Shown piece by piece: positions 55,200 to 64,000 of a stretch of DNA of 64,000 nt. Origin of the DNA: CAZART01 sp964487555 (GTDB lineage Bacteria; Bacteroidota; Rhodothermia; Rhodothermales; VXPQ01); NCBI GenBank assembly GCA_964487555.1, contig CAZART010000001.1, positions 112,476 to 176,475 on the forward strand. The letters run 5' to 3'. The notes below the pieces were generated by a model. That model saw only the letters and a list, made by a program, of their open reading frames with translations. It did not search any database and was not told the DNA's origin. The translations under genes were made by a program, and so were the position numbers. Each line of letters opens with the position of its first letter. Within the stretch, counting starts at the first letter, position 1.

Positions 55200-56981
55200 A
55201 TGTCTCGCCCTGCCACGCGACTCATGCCCGAATCCTTTCCCTCATCGTCCACCGCTTCCATCGGACGATCCGACACCGGCCATCATGTGCGCGAACATGA
55301 GGCCGCGTGCCTGATCTGCGCGCTGTTGATCGTCGTGTTCGGTGTCGTACATGAGGCGGTGCACCCCGATGCGTGGGATCCATGGATCATCCGCGGAATT
55401 TTCGCTGCCCTGGGCCTCGGTTTATATGCCGGGCATCGAATGAGCGCGTGCGTGCGCGCGCGTTTTTCGGGGCTTCTGCAAACCCTCCTATACTTATTCA
55501 TGCTGTGGGCTGCGGTTCTTTGCGCCGTCAATTCGTTTCCACCCGACTACGCGCTGGGCCTCACCTTTGCCATAGTCGGTACATTGGCGGTCTTCAACAT
55601 GGTGTTCCGCCGCGGCCGTTCGCTGCTGATCTATCTGATCTACTGCGTCGCCCTTACCGGAGTCGCGCTGGTCGCCACGCCGGAATCCCAAGTAAACCGA
55701 TTCATCCTGTTCACTTGCCTTGCGGGAAGCGCGACGGCCGTCTACTACGTAGGCGCGCGAAGTATCCGCACGGGCCGCGAGCTCGCGAACAGCGAAGAGC
55801 GCCTGCACGCCGCCGACGATCTTGCTGAGATGCGGGAGTTTTTCGAGGATGCTTTGAATAAGCTTCCTCTCGAGGTGGCCATCCTGGATAAGGAGGGCCG
55901 GTATCAATACGTCAATCCTGCGGCTGTAGGGGATCCCGACGTGCGCGCGTGGATGGTTGGGAAGACGACCGTAGACTATGGACGCGAGCGCGGCGTCGAC
56001 ATCGCACCCTTCAAGGAGCGTTATGAGTGGCTCCTGGAAGTCGTTCGCAGCGGTGAGGAACAGCGGCACGAAGAGTCGTTTCGGTCTCGATCGGGCGAAG
56101 TGCGGCACGTGCTCCGGGTCGCCTCCCCCGTTCTGGATAAAGAAGGCAGCGTAGCGCAAATCTTCGCCTACGGCCTGGATCTCACCGACCGAAAGCGGCA
56201 CGAGCACGAGCTTCAGGAGGCCAAGGAAAAAGCCGAGGAGATGCTCCAGCTGAAAACCGCATTCCTGAACAACATGAGCCACGAGCTGCGCACGCCGCTA
56301 ACCGGCATTCTTGGATTCGCCAACGCCCTGGCGGATCATGCCGAGGGCGATGCGCTGGAGTTCGCGCGAATTATCTCACGGAGCGCCGAGCGCCTTTACG
56401 AGACCCTCAATTCCGTGCTCGAACTCTCGCGCCTCGAAAGCAGTCGATACGAGCTGCGCCCTCACGAAATCGACCTGGTCACGGAAGTGAACGACGCAGC
56501 CTCGCTCCTTCGCCTTCCGGCCACAAAAAAGGGCCTCGCCCTCAGCGTCGTCCATCACAATCCGGATGCCCTCGCCGTTGTCGACGCCGCCTGCTTTGGC
56601 CGCATACTCAATAACCTGGTCGGCAACGCCATCAAATTCACCCAGAAGGGCGGCGTGACGGTGGAGACGCGGTGCGACGACACATTCTTCGAACTACGCG
56701 TCTCCGATACGGGCATCGGCATCCACGACTCGTTTTTACCGCACCTCTTCGAGGCATTCCGGCAGGAATCGACCGGACTTGGGCGTGCCCACGAAGGTGT
56801 AGGGCTTGGCCTTTCGATTACGAAGCGCCTCGTCGACATGCTCGACGGCACCATCACCGTCGAGAGCAAAGTCAATTACGGCACGACGTTCACGGTGAGG
56901 CTTCCACGCGCGGCGCAGGCGGCACCGGGCGGCGACGGTGCCGTCGGACGTAGGCCGAGCGAGATCGTGCGCATGAATTAA
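55200..56981 (+). CDS. Membrane PAS-histidine kinase
   Basis: A 593-residue hybrid-type sensor without receiver. Five or six N-terminal helices (about 35-170) are followed by a PAS domain (about 225-340: ILDKEGRYQYVNPAAVG, VLDKEGSVAQIFAYGLDLTD), the H-box FLNNMSHELRTPLTGILGF and the ATPase domain with N-box ILNNLVGNAIKFT, SDTGIGI and GVGLGLSITKRLVDML. It should autophosphorylate on His. No response regulator gene is adjacent. The ATG at 55200 is used; upstream frame continues into the gap only by chance. Confidence 0.88.
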   Translation: MSRPATRLMPESFPSSSTASIGRSDTGHHVREHEAACLICALLIVVFGVVHEAVHPDAWDPWIIRGIFAALGLGLYAGHRMSACVRARFSGLLQTLLYLFMLWAAVLCAVNSFPPDYALGLTFAIVGTLAVFNMVFRRGRSLLIYLIYCVALTGVALVATPESQVNRFILFTCLAGSATAVYYVGARSIRTGRELANSEERLHAADDLAEMREFFEDALNKLPLEVAILDKEGRYQYVNPAAVGDPDVRAWMVGKTTVDYGRERGVDIAPFKERYEWLLEVVRSGEEQRHEESFRSRSGEVRHVLRVASPVLDKEGSVAQIFAYGLDLTDRKRHEHELQEAKEKAEEMLQLKTAFLNNMSHELRTPLTGILGFANALADHAEGDALEFARIISRSAERLYETLNSVLELSRLESSRYELRPHEIDLVTEVNDAASLLRLPATKKGLALSVVHHNPDALAVVDAACFGRILNNLVGNAIKFTQKGGVTVETRCDDTFFELRVSDTGIGIHDSFLPHLFEAFRQESTGLGRAHEGVGLGLSITKRLVDMLDGTITVESKVNYGTTFTVRLPRAAQAAPGGDGAVGRRPSEIVRMN

Positions 56982-57096
56982 CGTCGCCGACTCTGCCGGT
57001 CCGTACGCCGCGACTTCTTATGCCCCTCCCGGTGAACTACTTCGTTCACAGTGGATCTCGTTGGTCACCCGCATCGATCTTTTGTTGCGGAGACGC

Positions 57097-57466
57097 ATTG
57101 TCCGCGGGTGCAAATTCTCTTTCCGCGGGTGCGGAGTCTCTTTCCGCGGGCGCGGAGACTTCGTCCGCGGGCGCGGAGACTTNNNNNNNNNNNNNNNNNN
57201 NNNNNNNNNNNNNNNNNNNNNNNNNNNNNNNNNNNNNNNNNNNNNNNNNNNNNNNNNNNNNNNNNNNNNNNNNNNNNNNNNNTCCGCGGGCGCGGAGACT
57301 TCGTCCGCGGGCGCGGAGACTTTGTCCGCGGGCGCGGAGTCAACAGCCGCGCGTACGAACTCTACGACCGCGCGTGCGAACTCTACGGCCGCGCGTGGCG
57401 GATTCTATGGCCGCGCGTGCGGATTCTACGGCCGCGCGTGCGGATTCTACGGCCGCGGGTGCGGAT
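57097..57466. repeat. 21-nt minisatellite with assembly gap
   Basis: Units of 21 nt (CGTCCGCGGGCGCGGAGACTT and variants) run on both sides of the gap, with 40 nt identical on both sides; from 57341 a second family of the same period (GGCCGCGCGTGCGGATTCTA plus C) continues. In frame it would encode a 7-residue repeat, but no start or motif supports translation. Confidence 0.8.
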
Positions 57467-57705
57467 TCGTTACCCCCGTGCACAGTCTCTCTCTTTGCCC
57501 GCGCGGCCTTCTGCGCGCGCAGTCAATCGGAATCTCGTGGCATGGACTTTCAGCGTCTGCACGCGTTTGACGCCGCCTCTCTGCGCGGCTGATCGAAAAA
57601 GTCCGCGAGTGTGCACGAATGAACTAAGACGCTTCCGTTGCTGCGCTTTTCACTTCCAACTCCCAGCCGGCACATGGACGCCATCCATCAGGATCCGTAT
57701 CCTGC

Positions 57706-57751
57706 AAGGGGTATAGGCCCGCACGAATAAGGGGTATAGGCCCGCACGAAT
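57706..57751. repeat. Two 23-nt direct repeats
   Basis: AAGGGGTATAGGCCCGCACG plus AAT occurs twice in tandem without mismatch. Confidence 0.75.
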
Positions 57752-57847
57752 GTCGTCGCTTCGATCCAATCGGGACGCGCAACCGTGCGCCGGGAACGTC
57801 GGTATGCTCGCCCCGCCGGGCGCAACGTCGCGCCCGGCAGGGGTGGC

Positions 57848-57944
57848 GGGATCGCCTTCGTGCTGGACGGCACCCCATGCGGGATCGCCTTCGTGCTGGA
57901 CGGCACCCCAGGCGAGATTGCCTTCGTGCTGGACGGCACGTGGG
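57848..57944. repeat. 33-nt tandem repeat (three copies)
   Basis: Three copies with the core ATCGCCTTCGTGCTGGACGG; the first two differ at a single position, the third is slightly diverged. Confidence 0.8.
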
Positions 57945-58173
57945 ATTTCCGTTCACCGCGCACCCGCCCTGAGCCCACGATCCGCTTGCACGCATAACCG
58001 CTGACAAACAGCCCGCTTGTGCGCATACTCACTGACACACGAGCCGCCGGCAACCGCCGACACACGGGCCGCTTGCACGTACACACGCTGACACACCCTG
58101 CGCTGGCACGCGACCACCCGCACGGTGCGCGCCGGCACATACCATTCGCACCTAATCCATTCGCCCTGAACTC

Positions 58174-59163
58174 ATGAGCAAACTCCGCTGGGGCATCCTC
58201 GGCGCCGCTAAGATTGCCCGCGAAAAGGTCATTCCCGCCATGCAGCGCGGCACGCACTGCGACGTCGCCGCGCTCGCCTCGCGCGACGGCGAAAAGGCGC
58301 GGAAAACAGCCGATTCCCTCCATATTGCAAGAGCATACGGCTCGTACGAAAAGCTCCTCGCCGATCCTGACGTTGACGCCGTCTATATTCCGCTGCCGAA
58401 CCACCTCCACGTGCCGTGGACCATCAAGGCTCTCGAGGCCGGCAAACACGTGTTGTGCGAGAAGCCGATCGGCCTCGACGCCGCCGAGGCGCGGCACCTC
58501 GCGGACGCCGCGGCGCGGCATCCGCAGCTCAAGGTGATGGAGGCATTCATGTACCGCCACCACCCGCAATGGCAGCGCACAAAAGAGCTGGTCGATAGCG
58601 GTGCCGTCGGAGAGCTCCGCGCCATCCAATCCACATTCGCCTACTTCAATGACGATCCCCGTAACGTCCGAAACCAGGCCGATATCGGCGGTGGCGGGCT
58701 GATGGATATCGGATGCTACTGCATCTCCCTCGCACGATTCCTCTTCGGCCGCGAGCCCGAACGCGTGGCCGGCACCATGAAGATCCATCCGGACTTGCGC
58801 ATCGATGTCCTGACCTCGGGCACGCTCGATTTCGGGATCGGAACATCCACGTTCATTTGCTCCACACAGATGGCGCCCCATCAGCACGTCGACGTCTTCG
58901 GCACGACCGGGAAGATCGCGATCGACATCCCCTTCAATGCGCCGCCCGACCGGCCGACGACGATTCATCACACGTCGGATAATCGGACGCGCACGATCAC
59001 ACTCGAGAAAGCCGATCAGTACACCATCCAGGGCGACTTGTTTTCGCAGGCGGTCCTCAACGACACACCCGTGCCCACACCTATCCACGACGCCGTCTCG
59101 AACATGGTCGTGATCGACGCCGTCCGCAAGAGCGCCGGCGAACACGTCTGGATAACGTGCTGA
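58174..59163 (+). CDS. Gfo/Idh/MocA family oxidoreductase
   Basis: A 329-residue NAD(P)-dependent oxidoreductase. The Rossmann motif GILGAAKIAREKVIPAM starts the protein, and the family's EKP motif (AGKHVLCEKPIGLDAAEA) and YRHHPQW segment follow. It probably oxidises or reduces a sugar or cyclitol. The substrate is unknown. It stands alone between two repeat regions. Confidence 0.88.
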   Translation: MSKLRWGILGAAKIAREKVIPAMQRGTHCDVAALASRDGEKARKTADSLHIARAYGSYEKLLADPDVDAVYIPLPNHLHVPWTIKALEAGKHVLCEKPIGLDAAEARHLADAAARHPQLKVMEAFMYRHHPQWQRTKELVDSGAVGELRAIQSTFAYFNDDPRNVRNQADIGGGGLMDIGCYCISLARFLFGREPERVAGTMKIHPDLRIDVLTSGTLDFGIGTSTFICSTQMAPHQHVDVFGTTGKIAIDIPFNAPPDRPTTIHHTSDNRTRTITLEKADQYTIQGDLFSQAVLNDTPVPTPIHDAVSNMVVIDAVRKSAGEHVWITC

Positions 59164-59167
59164 CGTC

Positions 59168-59273
59168 GCGCTCCGAAATGGGACGATCCTCCATCCAGGT
59201 GCGTTTCGCCACGTGCAGACGCGCTCCGAAATGTGACGATCCCCCGTCGAGGTGCATTTCGCTACACGCAGAT
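59168..59273. repeat. Two 53-nt direct repeats
   Basis: Two tandem copies (59168-59220 and 59221-59273) with the core GCGCTCCGAAATG and about 85 percent identity by eye, between the oxidoreductase and TPR genes. Confidence 0.75.
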
Positions 59274-59404
59274 GCACCTCGTAACATAACGAGGCGTAGA
59301 GGGTCAAAACACAGGGGCAAAGCCGTACCTTTCCCGTTCGCCTCCATCATCGTACCGTGATGTAGTGTAGTTCCGATTCTGAAGTCCGGCCTGCAGGCGC
59401 ACGC

Positions 59405-61972
59405 ATGTCCGTTCGCATTTTCGTTCTCGCCCTCGTTCTCGTCGTCGCCAGCCTGGCGACGTCAGCCTGTGCGCAGCATCCCGACAGTGCCGATGCCGCC
59501 TTGAACGCCGGACGCTACGACGACGCCCGCCGCCTCTACCGCGCCCTCCTCCCCGACAACCCCGACGCCGTCGACGGCTATGCCCGCACGTTCGAAGCCA
59601 CGGGCGATTACGAAGCCGGGCTCGCCGATCGCTACCTCTCCGCGACGAATCCGCCGGCAAGGTGCGCACGCGGACGGCTCCTCACCGCCGTCGGACGTTA
59701 CGACGAGGCCGAATCCACCCTTACAGCGGCGCTGCGGCAGTCGGATGAACTCTATGTATGTGGAACGGTCCTGGCCGAGCTCTGGGCGAAAACCGGCCGC
59801 GCTCGGGAAGCACGCTCCCTCTACCTGGCGATTTACGAGAGGTATCAGCGGGGCCTCTTCCGCTCGGCGCCGAACTTGATCGCCGGCGGGAGGGCTGCGG
59901 CGGCGCTGGAGCAGTTCCGCGATGCGAACAACGCGTATCGGACGGCCCACGACGTCGATCCCCAGGATGTCGACGTGCTCTACGCGTGGGCGGAGCTCTT
60001 CCGGATGAAGTTCAACGATGCCGATGCGCGGCGCACGTATGAGGATGCGCTGGCGCTGAATCCGCGGCACGCCCCCTCGCTCGCAGGCCTGGCGCTCGCC
60101 ACGCCGAGCTTCGAACGAAAGGAGGAGCTCGCGCAGCGTGCGCTGGAGATCAATCCGCGACTGACGGCTGCGCTCGACCTCCTCGCCTCCCTCCGGATCC
60201 TCGACGGGCTCTACGACGAGGCGGAATCACTGGCGCGCCGCGCCCTGGCGGTGAATGCGGTCTCGACCGGATCGCTGGCGCAGCTCGCCTCCGTTTACTT
60301 CCTGACCGGCGACGAGGCGGCGTTCCGCGGTGCGGAGCGGCAGGCGCTGGATCTCAACCCGGGCGCGAGCGATTTCTACCTCGAGGTCGTCGAGAACCTG
60401 ACGCATCGCTTCCGCTATCCGGATGCCGCCGCTCTCGCCGAGCGGGCGGCCCAGGCCGATCCGTCGGATGCGCAGGCCCGCGCCGCCTACGGCAGCGCGC
60501 TCCTGCGCCTGGGCCGTCGCGACGAGGCCCGCCGCCATCTCGAGGCGGCCTACGAGCGGGATCCGTTCAACCTGTTCGCCGCGAACATGCTGACGCTGCT
60601 GGATACCTACGACGACTTCGCCCTGCTCGAAAGCCCGCACTTCCGCCTCTTGATCCACGCCGACGAGCGCGACGTGCTGGGTCCGCTCATGCTCCGGACG
60701 GCCGAGGCGGCCTACGATTCGCTCAGCCGGCGGTATCCGCATGCGCCTCCGGAGAAGATTCTGATCGAGGCCTACAACGATCCCTCCGATTTTTCCGTCC
60801 GGATCTCGGGCGTGCCGCACCCCGGCCTGCTCGGCGTGAGCTTCGGCGACGTCGTAGCGGTGAATACGCCGGCGGCCCACCCCGGCGAGGCGTACAACTG
60901 GGCACGGACGCTGTGGCACGAGCTCGCCCACACGATGGCGATCGGCGTCTCGCGGCACCACGTTCCCCGTTGGTTTACCGAAGGTCTTTCGCTCTATGAG
61001 GAGCAGCGTGCCCGTCCGGAATGGGCCCGCGAGATGGAGCCGGCGTTCCTTTCCGCCCTGGCCGATGACCGCCTCCACTCGCTTGAAGCGATCGACCGGG
61101 GCTTCACGCGTCCGGCGTACCCCGGACAGGTAATGCTTTCGTATTACCATGCGAGCCGCGTGATTGCCTTCGTGGTCGATGCCTTCGGATTCGACGCCGT
61201 CGTCGAGGTGCTCCGCGGCCTGGCCGGCGGCGCACCGGTGGATGCGGCGGTAAGGGCGGCCACGGGGATCGGGCTGGTGGAGCTGGACCGGCGCTTCCGC
61301 GTGGAGGCGCAGCGGCGGCGGGAGGTCGTGGCGCAGGCGCTCGGCGGCTTGCCCTCGCCGGCGTCGCCGGATGAGGGCGCGGCGGCCTCGAGCGGCGCCG
61401 TGCCCGGACCGTTCTTTCAACAATTGCGAGAGGGATACGATCACCTGGAGGGGCACGAATACGAGGCGGCGGAGGCGGCGTTTGCCGAGTCGCTCTCGCG
61501 GTATTCGGCGTACGCCGGCCCGAACAATGCGTACGAGGGACTGGCGGCGGTGTACCGAAAGCGCGGTGATACGGAGTCGCTGGTCGACGTGCTGTCGCGG
61601 TACCTGACCGTTGCCGAGAACGAAGTGGACGCCGCGCTGGAGCTGGCGGCGTTGTATGAATCGCGCGGCTCGCTCGGCGCCGCCGCGGCGATGCTGGAAC
61701 GCAGCCTCCACGTTGCGCCGTACGATGCCGAGGTGCGGTCGCATCTCGCTGAGCTGCACGAGCGGCGGCGGACCTTCGACGAGGCGGTGCTCCATCGCCG
61801 CGCCGTCGTCGCACTCGAGCCGTCCGACCGGGCCGGCGCGTACTATCGCCTCGCGCGAAGCCTCGACGGCGCCGGCCGCACCGACGAGGCACGCCGCACG
61901 GTGCTTCGTTCCCTTGAAATCGCGCCCGACTTTCGGGATGCGCAGCGATTGTTGCTGGAGATCACGCCATAA
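59405..61972 (+). CDS. TPR protein with peptidase MA-like domain
   Basis: An 855-residue protein. It has a signal peptide (VLALVLVVASLATSACA, possibly a lipobox), about 12 TPR-like repeats (40-390), and a gluzincin (peptidase MA-like) domain at about 405-620. The active-site motif is WHELAHTM with a downstream WFTEGLSLYEE glutamate, and a second TPR set reaches the C-terminus. It should be an outer-envelope protein, perhaps a protease or protease-like scaffold. It begins an apparent operon with the next two genes. Confidence 0.85.
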   Translation: MSVRIFVLALVLVVASLATSACAQHPDSADAALNAGRYDDARRLYRALLPDNPDAVDGYARTFEATGDYEAGLADRYLSATNPPARCARGRLLTAVGRYDEAESTLTAALRQSDELYVCGTVLAELWAKTGRAREARSLYLAIYERYQRGLFRSAPNLIAGGRAAAALEQFRDANNAYRTAHDVDPQDVDVLYAWAELFRMKFNDADARRTYEDALALNPRHAPSLAGLALATPSFERKEELAQRALEINPRLTAALDLLASLRILDGLYDEAESLARRALAVNAVSTGSLAQLASVYFLTGDEAAFRGAERQALDLNPGASDFYLEVVENLTHRFRYPDAAALAERAAQADPSDAQARAAYGSALLRLGRRDEARRHLEAAYERDPFNLFAANMLTLLDTYDDFALLESPHFRLLIHADERDVLGPLMLRTAEAAYDSLSRRYPHAPPEKILIEAYNDPSDFSVRISGVPHPGLLGVSFGDVVAVNTPAAHPGEAYNWARTLWHELAHTMAIGVSRHHVPRWFTEGLSLYEEQRARPEWAREMEPAFLSALADDRLHSLEAIDRGFTRPAYPGQVMLSYYHASRVIAFVVDAFGFDAVVEVLRGLAGGAPVDAAVRAATGIGLVELDRRFRVEAQRRREVVAQALGGLPSPASPDEGAAASSGAVPGPFFQQLREGYDHLEGHEYEAAEAAFAESLSRYSAYAGPNNAYEGLAAVYRKRGDTESLVDVLSRYLTVAENEVDAALELAALYESRGSLGAAAAMLERSLHVAPYDAEVRSHLAELHERRRTFDEAVLHRRAVVALEPSDRAGAYYRLARSLDGAGRTDEARRTVLRSLEIAPDFRDAQRLLLEITP

Positions 61973-61992
61973 CGTTCGTCGCTCACCGTTCG

Positions 61993-62092
61993 NNNNNNNN
62001 NNNNNNNNNNNNNNNNNNNNNNNNNNNNNNNNNNNNNNNNNNNNNNNNNNNNNNNNNNNNNNNNNNNNNNNNNNNNNNNNNNNNNNNNNNNN
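61993..62092. other. 100-N scaffold gap
   Basis: Exactly 100 N between the TPR gene and the DUF4159 gene. The left flank is a CGTTCG-rich sequence like the 7-nt repeat at 62900-63000, so a short repeat probably caused it. The gap removes the start of the next gene. Confidence 0.9.
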
Positions 62093-62769
62093 CGTTGTCC
62101 CTGACGGTGCTGCCGGTGCTCGGACAGGACGATCACGGCTTCCGGTTCGTACGGATTCGCTACGACGCCGGTGGGTACGCGTGGCGGACGCCGGGGGGCG
62201 ATCCGTGGAGCCACGACTACCCGCGGGCGGAACTGCACTTTTACGAGGCGCTGGAGCGGACGACCGCGATTCGCACCGAGCGGCCGCCGATGGTGCTGAC
62301 GCTCGACGACGACCGGATTTTTGAGCATCCGGTCCTCTACCTGTGCGAGCCCGGGTACTGGGAGATGAGCGACGAGGAAGTCGCGAATCTGCGAGCCTAC
62401 TTGCAGCGCGGCGGCTTCATTCTGTTTGACGATTTCCGAGGCGTGCGGGAATGGGAGCAGCTGGCCGCGCAGCTGAAGCGCGTGTTTCCGGAGATGGATC
62501 CGGTCGAGATTTCGCCCGACCATTTCATCTGGAGTATTTATTACGAGATCGATCCGGTGGCTGCGCCGTCACTGGTGAGCGGCGGATATCAGTCGCATGA
62601 GGATCGCTACTTTGCGCTCTTTGACGAAGACGGGCGGATGATGGCCCTGATGTGCTACAATCAGGACATCGGCGACGGCTGGGAATGGCCCGACCGCAAT
62701 TTCGAGGACGCCTCAACGACGTCCTTTCAGATGGGGATCAACTTCGTGATTTATGCGCTGACCCATTGA
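62093..62769 (+). CDS. DUF4159 protein, 5' end in gap
   Basis: The visible 225 residues begin just after the gap and start with what is probably the end of a signal peptide (LTVLPVLGQ). The DUF4159 domain follows: FVRIRYDAGG, DYPRAELHFYEALERTT, HPVLYLCEPGYW and RGGFILFDDFRG. Genes of this type often precede MoxR ATPases in Bacteroidota, as here. Function is unknown; the start is missing. Confidence 0.8.
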
Positions 62770-62929
62770 GCATTCATCGTTCGCGTGCGTGCGCGACGAT
62801 TACCCACCACGGGACACGACGAACGACGAACGACGAATGGAGAATGCCTAACCACGGATCACGGATTACGGACGGCGAACCACGAACGATGAACCGCGAA
62901 CGGCGAAACGAACGATGAACCGCGAACGG

Positions 62930-62982
62930 TGAACGGCGAACGGCGAACGGCGAACGGCGAACGGCGAACGGCGAACGATAAA
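62930..62982. repeat. 7-nt microsatellite before MoxR gene
   Basis: The unit GAACGGC repeats about seven to eight times, followed by two copies of GGAACGATAACAT. The start codon of the MoxR gene lies in the last copy of the 13-nt repeat. Confidence 0.75.
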
Positions 62983-63008
62983 ATAGAACGATAACATGGA
63001 ACGATAAC

Positions 63009-64000
63009 ATGGAACGACACAACGGATCGGCCTCCGACGACGAGCTGGTGGCTCGGCTGCGGGAGGGGAAGGACCAGATCATCACGCAGCTTCGGCGGCG
63101 GATCGTCGGGCAGGAAGAAGTGATCGAGCAGGTGCTCATCTCCATGTTCGCGGGCGGTCACTGTCTGATCACCGGCGTGCCCGGCCTGGCCAAGACGCTC
63201 CTGATCAAATCGCTCGGCGAGATCCTGGATCTGAGCTATAAGCGGATCCAGTTCACGCCCGACTTGATGCCGGCGGACATCACGGGCATCGACATCATCG
63301 AGGAGGATCGGGCGTCCGGGCGGCGCGAGATCAAATTCGTGCGGGGGCCGATTTTCGCGAACATCATCCTGGCCGATGAGATCAATCGGACGCCGCCGAA
63401 GACCCAGGCCGCGCTTCTCGAGGCGATGCAGGAATATCAGGTCACCGCGGGCGGGGAGCTGCTGCCACTGGAGCGTCCGTTTTTCGTGCTGGCGACGCAG
63501 AATCCGATCGAACTCGAGGGGACCTATCCCCTACCCGAGGCGCAGCTCGATCGGTTCATGTTCAACATCGTCATCGACTACCTCTCCGCCGACGATGAAC
63601 TGGAGGTGGCTCTTTCGACGACGTCGACGGAGAACGAACCGCTGGAGAGCATCCTGACCGGTGAGGACATCCTCTCGTTCCAGCGTCTGGTCAAGAAGGT
63701 CTACGTGCCGCAGAACGTCGCGCAGTTTGCGGTGGATCTGGTGCGCAGCACGCGCCCCGGCCGGCCTGAAGCCCCCGATTTCGTAAATGAGTGGGTCGGA
63801 TGGGGCGCCGGCCTCCGCGCCACGCAGTACCTGCTGCTGGGCGCGAAGGTGCGAGCCGTGTTCCACGATCGCTACAACGCGGCGGTGGAAGACGTACGGG
63901 CGCTGGCGCATCCCGTCCTGCGGCATCGCGTGTTGACAAATTTTTATGCCGAATCGGAGAAGGTGACGGTAGAGGACGTGGTCGACCGGCTGATGGAGCG
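63009..64000 (+). CDS. MoxR-type AAA+ ATPase, 3' end outside window
   Basis: The first 330 residues of a MoxR AAA+ ATPase: Walker A LITGVPGLAKTLL, Walker B NIILADEINRTPPKTQAALLEAM, and sensor region VLATQNPIELEGTYPLPEAQLDRF are intact. The starting ATG at 63009 lies inside a duplicated 13-nt sequence and has no obvious Shine-Dalgarno. MoxR proteins act as chaperones for metal insertion or complex assembly and usually precede DUF58/BatA genes, which would lie to the right. Confidence 0.92.
   Translation, partial: MERHNGSASDDELVARLREGKDQIITQLRRRIVGQEEVIEQVLISMFAGGHCLITGVPGLAKTLLIKSLGEILDLSYKRIQFTPDLMPADITGIDIIEEDRASGRREIKFVRGPIFANIILADEINRTPPKTQAALLEAMQEYQVTAGGELLPLERPFFVLATQNPIELEGTYPLPEAQLDRFMFNIVIDYLSADDELEVALSTTSTENEPLESILTGEDILSFQRLVKKVYVPQNVAQFAVDLVRSTRPGRPEAPDFVNEWVGWGAGLRATQYLLLGAKVRAVFHDRYNAAVEDVRALAHPVLRHRVLTNFYAESEKVTVEDVVDRLME

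Larger units (their letters stand above)
56982..58173. other. 1.2-kb repeat-rich intergenic region with gap
   Basis: No gene supported. It contains a 21-nt minisatellite around a 100-N gap (57183-57282), a 23-nt duplication, a 33-nt triple repeat and a degenerate repeat of ACACAC/CGCTGACACAC type before the next gene. Long frames here are low-complexity repeats. Confidence 0.6.

Noticed and set aside
57020..57592. 190-codon frame with 7-residue repeats
   Set aside because: It is only the translation of a 21-nt minisatellite with a gap of N inside; no signal peptide, motif or ribosome-binding site supports it.

Overview
The window looks like a draft (probably metagenome-assembled) chromosome segment from a GC-rich Gram-negative bacterium of the Rhodothermota/Bacteroidota lineage. 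The evidence is four secreted proteins ending in the NYPNPFNP-type C-terminal sorting domain used by type IX secretion, many lipoproteins, Bacteroidota-style MacB/FtsX-like permeases, and a DUF4159-MoxR pair. Four 100-N gaps are scaffold joins. One of them (23532-23631) is flanked by an exact 55-nt duplication, and removing it restores an intact SGNH hydrolase gene. No tRNA, rRNA, CRISPR array or insertion sequence was recognised.

The most notable region is 3.8-17.2 kb, all on the minus strand. It is a peptide-export island of the NHLM (nitrile-hydratase/Nif11-leader microcin) type. In transcription order it holds a TolC-like channel, an HlyD-like adaptor, a C39 peptidase-ABC exporter, a second ABC exporter with a long N-terminal domain, a substrate-binding lipoprotein, an HExxH protein and a sigma-54 activator without a receiver. 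After an AT-rich gap come five tiny genes. Four of these encode peptides with a DL-x-x-VAGG double-glycine leader. Two of the four (3873-4049 and 4097-4276) are very short and share a PDDP core motif. The fifth is a 60-residue two-helix membrane protein whose C-terminus resembles that of the neighbouring precursor. No recognisable RiPP-modifying enzyme is present, so the products may be unmodified bacteriocin-like or signalling peptides.

Flanking this, 0-3.6 kb has the end of a TolB-like propeller, an APP1-type phosphatase and a GH10 xylanase. A Ser/Thr kinase with TPR repeats follows at 17.5-19.9 kb. The 20-40 kb part is a mixed set: type IX substrates, an EEP phosphatase, an SGNH hydrolase, a DUF457 membrane hydrolase, an OmpA protein, DUF2914, DUF2784 and DUF4412-like proteins, a membrane spermidine-synthase-like protein, a lipid-anchored L-isoaspartate methyltransferase, a second GH10 paralogue and a sugar dehydrogenase. 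At 40.3-46 kb there is a GH97 C-terminal remnant, a prolyl oligopeptidase, and a ROK kinase-MFS transporter-SIS protein operon that probably imports and handles a sugar.

The 46-64 kb part has a beta-propeller/BP74 lipoprotein pair, an Ada-type repair protein, an EcsC protein, a MacB/FtsX-like permease, lipoproteins, a PAS histidine kinase, a Gfo/Idh/MocA oxidoreductase, a TPR-peptidase protein, DUF4159 and a MoxR ATPase that runs off the end. Intergenic regions here are rich in minisatellites with unrelated 7, 20, 21, 23, 27, 33, 53 and 54-nt units, and three of the four assembly gaps fall in or next to such repeats.
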